This document shows positions 30,455-37,659 of a DNA stretch of 44,370 nt, piece by piece (position 1 is the first letter of the stretch; every line of letters begins with the position of its first letter). The notes below the pieces were generated by a model. It saw nothing but the letters and a program-made list of their open reading frames with translations. It ran no database searches and was not told where the DNA came from. The stretch is from Lentzea aerocolonigenes. GTDB taxonomy: Bacteria; Actinomycetota; Actinomycetes; Mycobacteriales; Pseudonocardiaceae. The position numbers and the translations under genes are program-made. Where the stretch lies: NCBI RefSeq assembly GCF_000955955.1, contig NZ_JYJG01000172.1:1-44370 (forward strand), given 5' to 3'.

Positions 30455-30507
30455 TGGGTGTGGTCCAGAAGCGGAACATTCGCCCCGACGAGTTAAAGGA
30501 CCACCCA
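30455..30507 (-). terminator. Possible hairpin after the rbpA-like gene
   Basis: TGGGTGTGGTCC (30455-30466) can pair with GGACCACCCA (30498-30507) with a 2-nt bulge and a 31-nt loop, 18 nt past the end of the rbpA-like gene. The long loop makes this weak. The rest of the 30357-30524 gap shows no gene. Confidence 0.25.
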
Positions 30508-30524
30508 CGCGGAGGAGCTGAACC

Positions 30525-30893
30525 TCAGGTCGCTACCGAGCGCGATGCGCGCAAGGCGTCCAATCGTTCGTTCAGAAGCTCTTCGAGCTCAGGGATACTG
30601 CGGCGCTCGATCAGCATGTCCCAGTGAGTGCGGGGCGGCTTCTGCCACTTCTCCGGTTGAGGTGCAACAGCATGGTCGGCTTCAACCCCATGGGTGGCGC
30701 ATTCCCATCTCGCTGGTGATTCAGCGTCAGCAGCGAGCATCACATAGAAGTCGTGATCTTTAGGGCACCGGTAGATGACCTTCACCCGGAAGGCCAGCTC
30801 GTTGGGGCCAACTTCCCCCTGGTAGTGCTGAGGGCCGCGCTGCTCAGGTCTTCGGCCTAGTAACGTCCTTCGATGTGCTCCGGGCAAACTCAC
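30525..30893 (-). CDS. RbpA-like RNA polymerase-binding protein, element-borne paralogue
   Basis: 122 aa. Three RbpA features appear in order. The first is a charged N-terminal tail. The second is the RbpA core domain (about 35-80, RVKVIYRCPKDHDFYVMLAADA then WECATHG). The third is a basic linker plus sigma-interaction domain (about 83-118, PEKWQKPPRTHWDMLIERRSIPELEELLNERLDALR), matching KTHLAYVRERRS..ILAEALAKLR of chromosomal RbpA. C/H pairs in the core (CPKDH, CATH) could bind zinc. RbpA stabilises sigmaA/B-type holoenzyme open complexes. The GTG start overlaps the upstream stop, so it ends a coupled operon. Confidence 0.78.
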   Translation of the reverse strand: MSLPGAHRRTLLGRRPEQRGPQHYQGEVGPNELAFRVKVIYRCPKDHDFYVMLAADAESPARWECATHGVEADHAVAPQPEKWQKPPRTHWDMLIERRSIPELEELLNERLDALRASRSVAT

Positions 30894-31264
30894 TTCTCCT
30901 TGTCGTGTAGAGAAAATGACTGTTGGCTGATGGGCCCAGGCGGTACAAACCCGGCGTCAACGAGGCGATCGCGCAGCGCTTGAGACTTCCTCGCCAGGTT
31001 GGCCAGTAGTTCGCTTGCTCTTAGATATCCGTGCTCTGTGAACCGGTAGGCGACACGTTGCCTGTCTGGGACGGCATCGACGAACCGCCGTAGGTACAGG
31101 TAGCCCACGATGTTCTGGACCGAGGCCAGCGACGTCGGAGCGAGGTTCGGAAACAGGTCATCAGCGGGATGCCACGCACGCGTGGGGTCCTGCCACATCA
31201 GAAGAAGAGCTAGGCCTAGCTCTTCTTCTTCGAACGGCGGCGGTCTACTGCTGCGCACTGTCAC
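30890..31264 (-). CDS. Winged-helix-like hypothetical protein
   Basis: 124 aa from GTG 31264. The central part (SLASVQNIVGYLYLRRFVDAVPDRQRVAYRFTEHGYLRASELLANL, about 45-90) has the helix-helix-wing pattern of PadR/MarR-like winged helices, followed by a helical tail. No specific family is recognised. It overlaps the upstream gene by 20 nt and the RbpA-like gene by 4 nt. A 30-bp perfect palindrome lies in its N-terminal coding region. Confidence 0.62.
   Translation of the reverse strand: MTVRSSRPPPFEEEELGLALLLMWQDPTRAWHPADDLFPNLAPTSLASVQNIVGYLYLRRFVDAVPDRQRVAYRFTEHGYLRASELLANLARKSQALRDRLVDAGFVPPGPISQQSFSLHDKEK
31200..31229. repeat. 30-bp perfect palindrome within a coding region
   Basis: Two 15-bp arms meet at AGG|CCT with no spacer (31200-31214 with 31215-31229). 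It encodes the EEEELGLALLL stretch of the winged-helix-like gene, about 35 nt inside its start. It can form a cruciform or a strong mRNA hairpin. Confidence 0.9.
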
Positions 31265-31811
31265 CAGCGCCTATCGCCGGGCGTTGAGTAGATGGCTCGA
31301 CGAGGCGCGGCCCGTTTTCCTCTTTGCTGGGTGCTTCGCCTCCTACCAGTTCGCGGCCCTTCGGCGTGATAGCGAACAACGTGGGAGGCAATGGCTGCTT
31401 TGGCCTGAACGTTCCGCGCCACGCGTCGATCGCTCCTGCACGGACAAGGTCGTTCACGGCCATCTCTACGGCGAACGTGGCGCCGTTGATTCTCGTGGCG
31501 ATCTCGTCAAGCGCAACACGTTCGTCTGGGTTGAGATCTGCGAGAAAGTGCAAGACATCCGGGCCATACACCTGCATAGCTGTTGACCGGTCATCTGCGT
31601 TCTCCTGCATGGCCCGGCCAATGCGGACGAGGTCTTTGCCTAGCGCGCGTTCGTCCTTCGCGGCCCAACCCTGGCGTGGGTCGTCCTGCACCCAAAGGAG
31701 GTGGGACTGAACGTACCGGCCAAACAAGGTGGACACGTTGGCAAGCTCTCGGAATCCTTCCGAGTCACTGTCGCCCGTCCACAGGTTGCCGTACCCAACG
31801 CCGTCAGCCAC
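31245..31811 (-). CDS. Winged-helix-like hypothetical protein
   Basis: 188 aa from GTG 31811, chosen because GAGGTG lies just upstream; the open frame extends further but without support. The C-terminal part (LNPDERVALDEIATRINGATFAVEMAVNDLVRAGAI to PTLFAITPKGRELV) is a typical winged helix. The N-terminal 80 residues are helical and of unknown fold. It resembles its downstream neighbour in layout, so the two may form a heterodimer or be old duplicates. It overlaps the upstream membrane-protein gene by 8 nt. Confidence 0.62.
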   Translation of the reverse strand: MADGVGYGNLWTGDSDSEGFRELANVSTLFGRYVQSHLLWVQDDPRQGWAAKDERALGKDLVRIGRAMQENADDRSTAMQVYGPDVLHFLADLNPDERVALDEIATRINGATFAVEMAVNDLVRAGAIDAWRGTFRPKQPLPPTLFAITPKGRELVGGEAPSKEENGPRLVEPSTQRPAIGAGDSAQQ

Positions 31812-32229
31812 CTGCGGACACCTCGTCGTCTCCGCGGCGAGTCGTGCGCCTCGGCCGGCTGGTGCTGTCCGCCGCGTTCTCGCTGACCCGTGGCATCGGA
31901 ATAAGTGCGCCTGCGGCGCCCTCCGCCACGTCGCGGCAGGAGAGCCACGCAGCCATTCCGCTGCTCCACGCAACGGCGAAACCGATGCCCAGCAGGATCA
32001 AGCCGAGCACGGTTGCGCCACCCATTGCGAATAGGGCGCCGAACAGTTCCATCAGCAAGGCGGCAACCAGACCGAGTCCAGCCGGTCCGTTTGCGCGCTG
32101 ACACGCACCCAACGTTCTACTTTCTGTGGCAATCCGCTTCTCTGCCGCCCTCCTGTCGGAATCGCTTGCGCGGCCGTATACGCCGATCCCGTGATCGAGC
32201 GCCGTCAAAATCTCACTGGGGGGCGACAT
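31804..32229 (-). CDS. Two-helix membrane protein
   Basis: 141 aa from ATG 32229, after an AGGTAGG site. Two membrane helices (about 52-70 and 72-92, LGLVAALLMELFGALFAMGGATVLGLILLGIGFAVAWSS region) separate a 45-residue N-terminal charged segment from a basic, probably disordered C-terminal tail (SRPRRTTRRGDDE). It is the first gene of the leftward coupled operon ending in the RbpA-like gene. Function unknown. Confidence 0.6.
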   Translation of the reverse strand: MSPPSEILTALDHGIGVYGRASDSDRRAAEKRIATESRTLGACQRANGPAGLGLVAALLMELFGALFAMGGATVLGLILLGIGFAVAWSSGMAAWLSCRDVAEGAAGALIPMPRVSENAADSTSRPRRTTRRGDDEVSAGG

Positions 32230-32597
32230 GGAACTACCTACCTGTTGAAGTAGAACCGGAGGTTGACAAAGCGGACGGATACGACGGCGGCAGCCAGAAT
32301 CGCGATTGAGGGGTGCTATTCCGGCTGCCGCCAAGGACGACGACGAGCGGAGCACGCAACTACGCGGCTCTGAACGCTCGGCGCTGCCCCCATTCATGGC
32401 GAGACCTCCGCGCTAGGTCCCGCCAGGTCTGGCGCAGGTCATAACTGTGGTCATGCCTTCACGATCGTCATGATCGAGGGCACAGGAGGAGATCACGGGG
32501 GGCTCATCTGGGGCTCATCAGGGGTGCACGACGCCCCTGGTGTGACTGCCTGCCTACTGCCAGCATCTACGCTAGAGACGGAACGGAGGACCGGCCG
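32230..32597. promoter_or_regulatory. Divergent intergenic region with 11-bp direct repeats
   Basis: This 368-bp gap between the leftward operon and the XRE/TPR gene holds no gene. GGGGCTCATC occurs at 32499-32508 and 32510-32519, an 11-bp period, followed by a partial GGGGTGCAC. TACGCT (32568-32573) is a possible -10 box for the rightward gene. The repeats are a plausible operator for the XRE/TPR regulator. Confidence 0.4.
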
Positions 32598-33905
32598 ATG
32601 GCACTACCGCCGCCGCGCACGCGGCTCGGACAGTTGGCGCAGGAGAAGCATCTCAGCAAGGCCGACTTCGTAGGGCTATTTATCGCCAAGGCGAAAGAGC
32701 TGGGCGAGAAGACGAGTCTCACCGAAGCCACGCTCAAACGGTGGTACACGGGAACGAGCGGATTGCCTTTGCCAGCTACCTGCCGAGTCCTCGTCGCGTG
32801 GTTTGGCGAGCCGATCGAGCAACTTTTCGGGCCGCCGTCCGGTTCCAGTCCGGTGTATCGGAGAAGTTCAGCTAGGGAGTTCCTTGTGACAGCTGGTCGT
32901 GAATCGTCCAGCCGGGCGTTGAAGGCGGCAGCGGTGGTGAACCCTCGCACGTTGAAGAACCTGCACTCGGATGCACGCAGTGCCGCTCGGCGGTACATGG
33001 TCACTCCACCTGAGGAGATGTTTGCCGAACTCGTTCACCTTCGCGACAACGTGCACGAGCAGATCACACTGACAGAGAAGCTGAAGCAGAAAGCCGAACT
33101 CTTCCTCTTGGCAGGACAGACGAACGGCCTGCTGTCTGTAGTGGCTTGGGACCTTGGCGCTGACGATGTCGCACGAAGCTTCCTGAACTCCGCTGATCTG
33201 TACGCGGAGAACATCGAGGAACTTTCGCTCTCCGCCTGGCTTCGCGCCCAAGAGGTGACCATCAACCTCTGGAGCGGCGATCCGCACGAAGCGGTGCGGA
33301 TCGCCACAGAGGCTCTTGAGTGGGCACCGGTTGGAACCGCGCGAGCGCGCCTCCACTCCGTGCGGGCACGAGCGCTGGCTCTCATCGGCGCGCGTGGAGA
33401 GGTGATAACGGCACTCGGCCGCGCCGCCGAAGAACTCGAACGGGCTGGGGGCGATGAGTTCCTGGACCGCGTCGGGGGCGAACTCGGCTTTGACCGCTCT
33501 CGACATGCTCTCTGCGCTGGCGCGTCCTATGTAGCGCTGGGAGATGGGGAGCGTGGTGAGACCGCCGCCTTGGACGCACTGGACCTGTTCGCTGCAGCGC
33601 CGGAGTCCGAGCGGTGGGGCGCAGGCGCACTCGGAGCGACCATCGACCTCAGCATGGCTCGCACCCAAAAGGGCGACCTTGCCGGTGCCGAGGACGCTCT
33701 GTTGCCGGTTTTCGACCTCGAACCTCAGCGGCGGACGGAGGCCCTAAACCGCCGTCTCAGCAACCTGGGACGCCTCCTCGGCGCCCGCAGGTTCATGGGC
33801 GCGTTGGAGGCGGGGCGAATCACAGAGCAGATCGCCGTTTTCACCACTCAGGTACAAGAGCGAACGGATCAGCTCTCGATCGGCACTGGAGACGACTTTC
33901 GGTAG
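32598..33905 (+). CDS. XRE-like DNA-binding protein with TPR-type repeats
   Basis: 435 aa. An N-terminal HTH-like segment (about 8-75, RLGQLAQEKHLSKADFVGLFIAKAKEL and LTEATLKRWYTGTSG) precedes a long alpha-helical region (about 150-420) with TPR-like pairs such as AVRIATEALEWAPVGTARARLHSVRARALALIG. Similar proteins are common in streptomycetes and actinobacterial mobile elements as regulators that sense peptides or protein partners. The ATG at 32598 has CGGAGGA at 32584-32590. Its last 37 bases overlap the convergent epimerase gene. Confidence 0.72.
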   Translation: MALPPPRTRLGQLAQEKHLSKADFVGLFIAKAKELGEKTSLTEATLKRWYTGTSGLPLPATCRVLVAWFGEPIEQLFGPPSGSSPVYRRSSAREFLVTAGRESSSRALKAAAVVNPRTLKNLHSDARSAARRYMVTPPEEMFAELVHLRDNVHEQITLTEKLKQKAELFLLAGQTNGLLSVVAWDLGADDVARSFLNSADLYAENIEELSLSAWLRAQEVTINLWSGDPHEAVRIATEALEWAPVGTARARLHSVRARALALIGARGEVITALGRAAEELERAGGDEFLDRVGGELGFDRSRHALCAGASYVALGDGERGETAALDALDLFAAAPESERWGAGALGATIDLSMARTQKGDLAGAEDALLPVFDLEPQRRTEALNRRLSNLGRLLGARRFMGALEAGRITEQIAVFTTQVQERTDQLSIGTGDDFR

Positions 33906-34924
33906 TCGTCCCATGCCCGAAGGATCTGCTGTTCACGCTCGGGCGCAATACCGAGTTCGGCCGCGCGCTCGTGCTCGATCATGTGGCCCGTGTTCAACCA
34001 TTGCCAGGTATCCCGCACGGTCTCCTCAAGTGGCCTGGTGACGAGACCATGAGCGCGTGCGTTGGTGGCGTCGACGTCCCAAGCACCGGCATAGGTCCGC
34101 CACAACGGCAGTTCTTCCCACTGGCGAACCCCTTGCTGCACAAGGAATTCCTCGTCCGCCCACGAGACCGCGGCCGCTGATTTCGTGACATCCGCACATG
34201 CGCGCAGGAACGTTCCGAAGGTCGCCTCGCCCGTGCCTGTGGCATTGAACGTTCCCGAAACCGCCGCCGTTCCACAGTGCAAGGCGAACGCGGCGACGTC
34301 GCGAACGTCAATCGGTTGAATCGAACGGTCCGGGTTGCCAGGGGCAAGCACCCGCCCGCCTCGCTCGAACCTGCGCAACCACCACGGCAGCCGACCGACG
34401 TACTCGTGGGGTCCGAGGATGACGCCGGGCCGGATGATGGTTGTGCGGTCAGTGCCGAAAGTCTGCAACACGGCGCGTTCGCATCCCGCCTTCGTGAAGC
34501 CGTACTTCGTGGGGCCGGGGTCGCGGTCGACCCCGTAGTCCGGGCCAGCGTCAGCTGGGCACTCCAGCACGGCGGACGCCTCGGTCAGAGGTTCGGTCGG
34601 CCAACCCTCGTATGCCGAAACCGATGAGATGAACACATACCGGTTGGCCACAGGTTCAAGTGCACGTGCCATCGCCAGGACCTCACGCGGCACGAACCCG
34701 ATCGAGTCCACGACGAGGTCCCAAGGCCCGTGCGCCGCTAGACGCTTCAGGTCATCGGGGTTCGTCTTGTCGCCACGCACCGTGCGGACGCCGTCAACGT
34801 CTCGCCCCGAGATGCCGCGCCGGAACGTCGTCACCTCGGCCCCCTGTTCCTGAGCCTCCTCGGCGAGGTGGACACCAAAGAACCAGGACCCGCCAAGAAG
34901 AAGCACGCTCTTGTCCACGCTCAT
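33869..34924 (-). CDS. NAD-dependent epimerase/dehydratase-family reductase
   Basis: 351 aa from ATG 34924; ATG 34933 is an alternative. An extended-SDR Rossmann motif GGSWFFGVHLAEEA is followed by VVDSIGF, ISSVSAYEG and the catalytic YxxxK as KYGFTKAGCE, then IIRPGVILGPHEY. Similar proteins act on nucleotide sugars or as isoflavone-reductase-like enzymes. Such metabolic cargo beside regulators is unusual in a prophage. It converges with and overlaps the XRE/TPR gene. Confidence 0.8.
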   Translation of the reverse strand: MSVDKSVLLLGGSWFFGVHLAEEAQEQGAEVTTFRRGISGRDVDGVRTVRGDKTNPDDLKRLAAHGPWDLVVDSIGFVPREVLAMARALEPVANRYVFISSVSAYEGWPTEPLTEASAVLECPADAGPDYGVDRDPGPTKYGFTKAGCERAVLQTFGTDRTTIIRPGVILGPHEYVGRLPWWLRRFERGGRVLAPGNPDRSIQPIDVRDVAAFALHCGTAAVSGTFNATGTGEATFGTFLRACADVTKSAAAVSWADEEFLVQQGVRQWEELPLWRTYAGAWDVDATNARAHGLVTRPLEETVRDTWQWLNTGHMIEHERAAELGIAPEREQQILRAWDDYRKSSPVPIES

Positions 34925-35024
34925 GACCACCATCTTGGTCAATCCCCGCCGCAGACCGCCATGTGGGTCACGCCGCGCGGCGCGTCCAGAGGCCGGCGTG
35001 AGGCGCCCCCACGGATCGCCACGC

Positions 35025-35255
35025 TCAACCGGCGCAGGCGTCCGGCGGCTGTTCGTCCTCGTTGCGGGGGCGCACGATGCCGGGATTCTTGCTGTCGTGG
35101 TAGGCGCGGCTGATGACTGCCGCAAGCTTGGGCGTGAGGATCAGCCCAGGGCGGAAGTGGACGGCGACCATGCCGTCTGCGCTGTCCTGTAGTGCGATGT
35201 CGACGGTCTGGCCGTCCACGACTTCGACGAACTCGTTCTCTGCCTGTCTGTCCAC
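35025..35255 (-). CDS. Hypothetical small protein
   Basis: 76 aa from GTG 35255, supported by GGAGAGGA directly upstream (sequence VDRQAENEFVEVVDGQTVDIALQ). A short beta-rich core (DGMVAVHFRPGLILTPKLAAVISRAYH) precedes a polar tail. No family recognised. Operator-like repeats lie 170-280 nt upstream. Confidence 0.5.
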   Translation of the reverse strand: MDRQAENEFVEVVDGQTVDIALQDSADGMVAVHFRPGLILTPKLAAVISRAYHDSKNPGIVRPRNEDEQPPDACAG

Positions 35256-35425
35256 GGCTTCCTCTCCGCGAACGCCCCCCAGATGGCGCGCGGTGCGCCG
35301 GGCGTTGCCGCTTGGGCCGCGCGCTCCCTCCCCAGGGCGTGCGGCGGCACCATGTTCGATCATGTCGTTTTGTCTTCAACTACTCAACCGTGCAACGGGG
35401 GTGTCGCGCCACCCAGACACCCTCA

Positions 35426-35532
35426 TCTACGTGGAGATCTGCGACATAAGTGTTTACACGGAGACGTTCGGTGCTCTGTGCGGTTGCCTACGGGTTTACA
35501 CGTAGACGGCTCAGCCGGACCACGTAGAGACG
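35426..35532 (-). promoter_or_regulatory. Operator-like repeat cluster (GTCTACGTGTAAAC family)
   Basis: On the minus strand, GTCTACGTGTAAAC (35507-35494) recurs as GTCTCCGTGTAAAC (35465-35452), 42 bp or four helical turns away. Degenerate relatives sit at 35519-35532 and, inverted, at 35426-35436. They lie between the Cro/CI-like gene and the 76-aa gene, so they are probably repressor binding sites. The rest of this 281-bp gap shows no gene. Confidence 0.5.
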
Positions 35533-35536
35533 CGGT

Positions 35537-36010
35537 TCAGGACGAGGCGGCGGACTCGTTGGCACCCGGAGACAGGGTGGCGGCCTCGCAGGCGCGGTGG
35601 TGGTCGACGAGGAGTTCGAGCTGCCGGATGCCGAGGCGTTGCAAGGGCGTTGAGAGTTCGCCGATGAGGTCGGCGGCGCGCTGTTGGTGGACGGTCTTTT
35701 CGTCACCGTCGCCCATGTAGTCGACCATGAACGCCTGGCCCAGCTCGGCGGGGTTGAGGTTCAGCGCGGCGGCCATGGTCCGGATGGTCGGCTGGCGCGG
35801 CACGCGGCCCAGGTTTGTGGGTTTGAGAGGGCTCGCGAGAGCGCCTTTGGGCAGGCCGCGCCGTCGCTCAAGCTCGGCGATGTTGGTGAGAGCCGGATCG
35901 TCCGCCCTGAGTCTGGCGAGTGCGCTGTTGACCATCGCGAGAACCGCTGAGGGCCGTTCCGGTTTGTCACCGGGTAGTGCTGTGGCGTCCTCGGTCACGT
36001 CTGCTGCCAT
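35537..36010 (-). CDS. Cro/CI-like DNA-binding protein, probable element repressor
   Basis: 157 aa from ATG 36010 with GGGAGA upstream. The segment ALARLRADDPALTNIAELERRRGLPKGALASPLKP to RQPTIRTMAAALNLNPAELGQAFMVDYMG (about 30-100) matches the HTH_3/XRE layout used by actinobacterial phage immunity and regulatory proteins. The C-terminal 50 residues are helical and may dimerise. It is divergent from the early operon across a 469-bp control region. Confidence 0.62.
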   Translation of the reverse strand: MAADVTEDATALPGDKPERPSAVLAMVNSALARLRADDPALTNIAELERRRGLPKGALASPLKPTNLGRVPRQPTIRTMAAALNLNPAELGQAFMVDYMGDGDEKTVHQQRAADLIGELSTPLQRLGIRQLELLVDHHRACEAATLSPGANESAASS

Positions 36011-36479
36011 GCGATCTCCCTTGAACGCCATCCGCGTCATCGCTGGTGGCGTCCGTCGTGCGCGGGCCGGACAAGATGATCATTCGGCCCCGTTCGGGGT
36101 GGATCTTGCCCCATCTGCCGCACGTGCGCGACCGACCGAAGTCGGATCGTTCCATGAACTTCCAGTGAGTGGAAGAAATACGGCGTTTGCACAAGTTTGG
36201 CGTAATAACTTGACACCCGCGCGCCGCGTGATCAAGGTGGAGTTACCGAACGTCACTGACCTCGTCGCCCAACCGGGTGACCTGAGCGTCTGTTCCCTGG
36301 GGGGCGACATGCGCTGTATTCGCGCTGCTCGAAGAACGACCACGCACGCGTTGGCCCTGCTGGCTCGCTGGATTGCCGGGAGAGGCCGCGCCGGACACCG
36401 AGGCGTGGTGTCCGGCGACGCGATTCGCCGAGTCCCCGTTTCCCGAGCAGTTCCCGGCCGTCGAGGGGGCGGCCGTCCC
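36011..36479. promoter_or_regulatory. Control region between the repressor-like gene and the early operon
   Basis: No supported gene in 469 bp. It contains an inverted repeat CTTCCA-N5-TGGAAG (36159-36175) and a consensus TTGACA (36210-36215) in a locally AT-rich stretch, though no good -10 box follows. The position resembles a lysogeny/early switch region. Confidence 0.4.
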
Positions 36480-36821
36480 ATGTCCAAGTCACAGAACGCA
36501 ACCACGTCCGTCCCGTCCGAACTGGACGGTCCCTCTACCTCGCTGGACGAGCTGGCCGCCGAACTGGTGTTGCTCGACCAGGTGGACGACCAGCTCTCGA
36601 AGCTCAACGCCGCGCGCAAGGCGTTGCACAAGAAGATCAAGGACGCGTTGGGCAAGACCGAGCTTGGCACCGTGGCCAGCGTCCCGGTCGTCACCTACAA
36701 GCGCGTCACGTCGATCGTCTTGGACCAGGCGATCCTGAAGAAGAACTTCCCCGACGTCTACGAACAGTGCCTCGACATCGTCGAGACGCGGCGATTCGTG
36801 CGGATGAGGAAGGCATCGTGA
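36480..36821 (+). CDS. Hypothetical phage-type early protein
   Basis: 113 aa from ATG 36480. An acidic helical N-terminus with a coiled-coil-like segment (LDELAAELVLLDQVDDQLSKLNAARKALHKKIKDALG) precedes a small beta domain (GTVASVPVVTYKRVTSIVLDQAILKKNFPDVYEQC..ETRRFVRM). That end resembles the C-terminal tail of YqaJ-type phage exonucleases, without the nuclease core. It starts the coupled operon running to 40439. Confidence 0.58.
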   Translation: MSKSQNATTSVPSELDGPSTSLDELAAELVLLDQVDDQLSKLNAARKALHKKIKDALGKTELGTVASVPVVTYKRVTSIVLDQAILKKNFPDVYEQCLDIVETRRFVRMRKAS

Positions 36822-37420
36822 GCCGCCGCGTGCAGTTCGCCCACACGGCCCGGCTGTGCCGGGTGTGCGGGTACTCGCTCAACGATGTCTCAGGCCGGGG
36901 CGTGCACCCGTTGTGCGCGGACCCGGAAGAGATCTGGTGGACGCGTCACGACCTGGACCAGGCCGTGCGCACGATCGCCCGCCGTGCGATCGCCCAGAGC
37001 CCCGGCCGCAATGACGTGGTCGCGGCGGTGTGCTCGCTGATGGTGATCGACCCGAGCAACCGCCAGCACGTCGAGGCGGTCGTCTCGGCGATCCTGCGCG
37101 ACGCCGGAAGCGATCCGCTCTGGCGCACGACCGCGAACGGCTGGCGTCCGTACCTGCCCAGCTGGGTACGGCCGGGCGTGGTGGGCGCAACCGTGCAACG
37201 CCTCGTCGCGGTCAAGCTCCTACGGCCCACCGGTCAGTACGTGCGGTGCTCGGACACCGAAGCCCGCAACGGCGGCAAGCCCCAGCCGGTCTACGCGGTC
37301 GACGTCACCGCGTTGGAGCACGCCGAGGACGCCGCGACCGAGCGCGCCGCAGCCGGCCTCAGCGGGCGCCGCGGCGAAGACGACGGCCCACAGGAAGTCG
37401 TTCCCCGCGCCGCGTCGTGA
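36818..37420 (+). CDS. Hypothetical protein with N-terminal zinc-finger-like motif
   Basis: 200 aa from GTG 36818, overlapping the previous stop (GTGA) and preceded by GAGGAAGG. CRVCGYSLND...HPLC (about 14-33) could bind zinc. The centre (VRTIARRAIAQSPGRNDVVAAVCSLMV to GWRPYLPSWVRPGVVGATVQRLVAVKLLRPTG) looks like a winged-helix DNA-binding fold. The C-terminus is basic and disordered. Probably a nucleic-acid-binding replication accessory protein; family unknown. Confidence 0.58.
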   Translation: MSRRVQFAHTARLCRVCGYSLNDVSGRGVHPLCADPEEIWWTRHDLDQAVRTIARRAIAQSPGRNDVVAAVCSLMVIDPSNRQHVEAVVSAILRDAGSDPLWRTTANGWRPYLPSWVRPGVVGATVQRLVAVKLLRPTGQYVRCSDTEARNGGKPQPVYAVDVTALEHAEDAATERAAAGLSGRRGEDDGPQEVVPRAAS

Positions 37421-37659
37421 CACCCGAGCTGCACGCCGACGCGGAGAACGCCCGCCGCTGCCTGCGCGGTGACCTGCTCGCCGACGAGCTGACCACCCGT
37501 GCCCGCGAACTCGCGGTCACCTGGCTGCACCGCCGCAGCCTTCCCGATGCCGAGATCGCAACCCGACTCGGCCTGACCACCTACACCGCCGCGCGCATCC
37601 GTGCGCGCTTGCGGCTGCCCGTGAACCCCCTACAGGAGGTCGTTTCTCGTGGCGCGTGA
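37417..37659 (+). CDS. Small HTH protein
   Basis: 80 aa from GTG 37417, overlapping the previous gene by 4 nt. The C-terminal half (RSLPDAEIATRLGLTTYTAARIRARLRLP) is a sigma-70-region-4-like or resolvase-like HTH. It overlaps the next gene by 11 nt, whose GGAGG site lies inside it. Confidence 0.55.
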   Translation: MTPELHADAENARRCLRGDLLADELTTRARELAVTWLHRRSLPDAEIATRLGLTTYTAARIRARLRLPVNPLQEVVSRGA

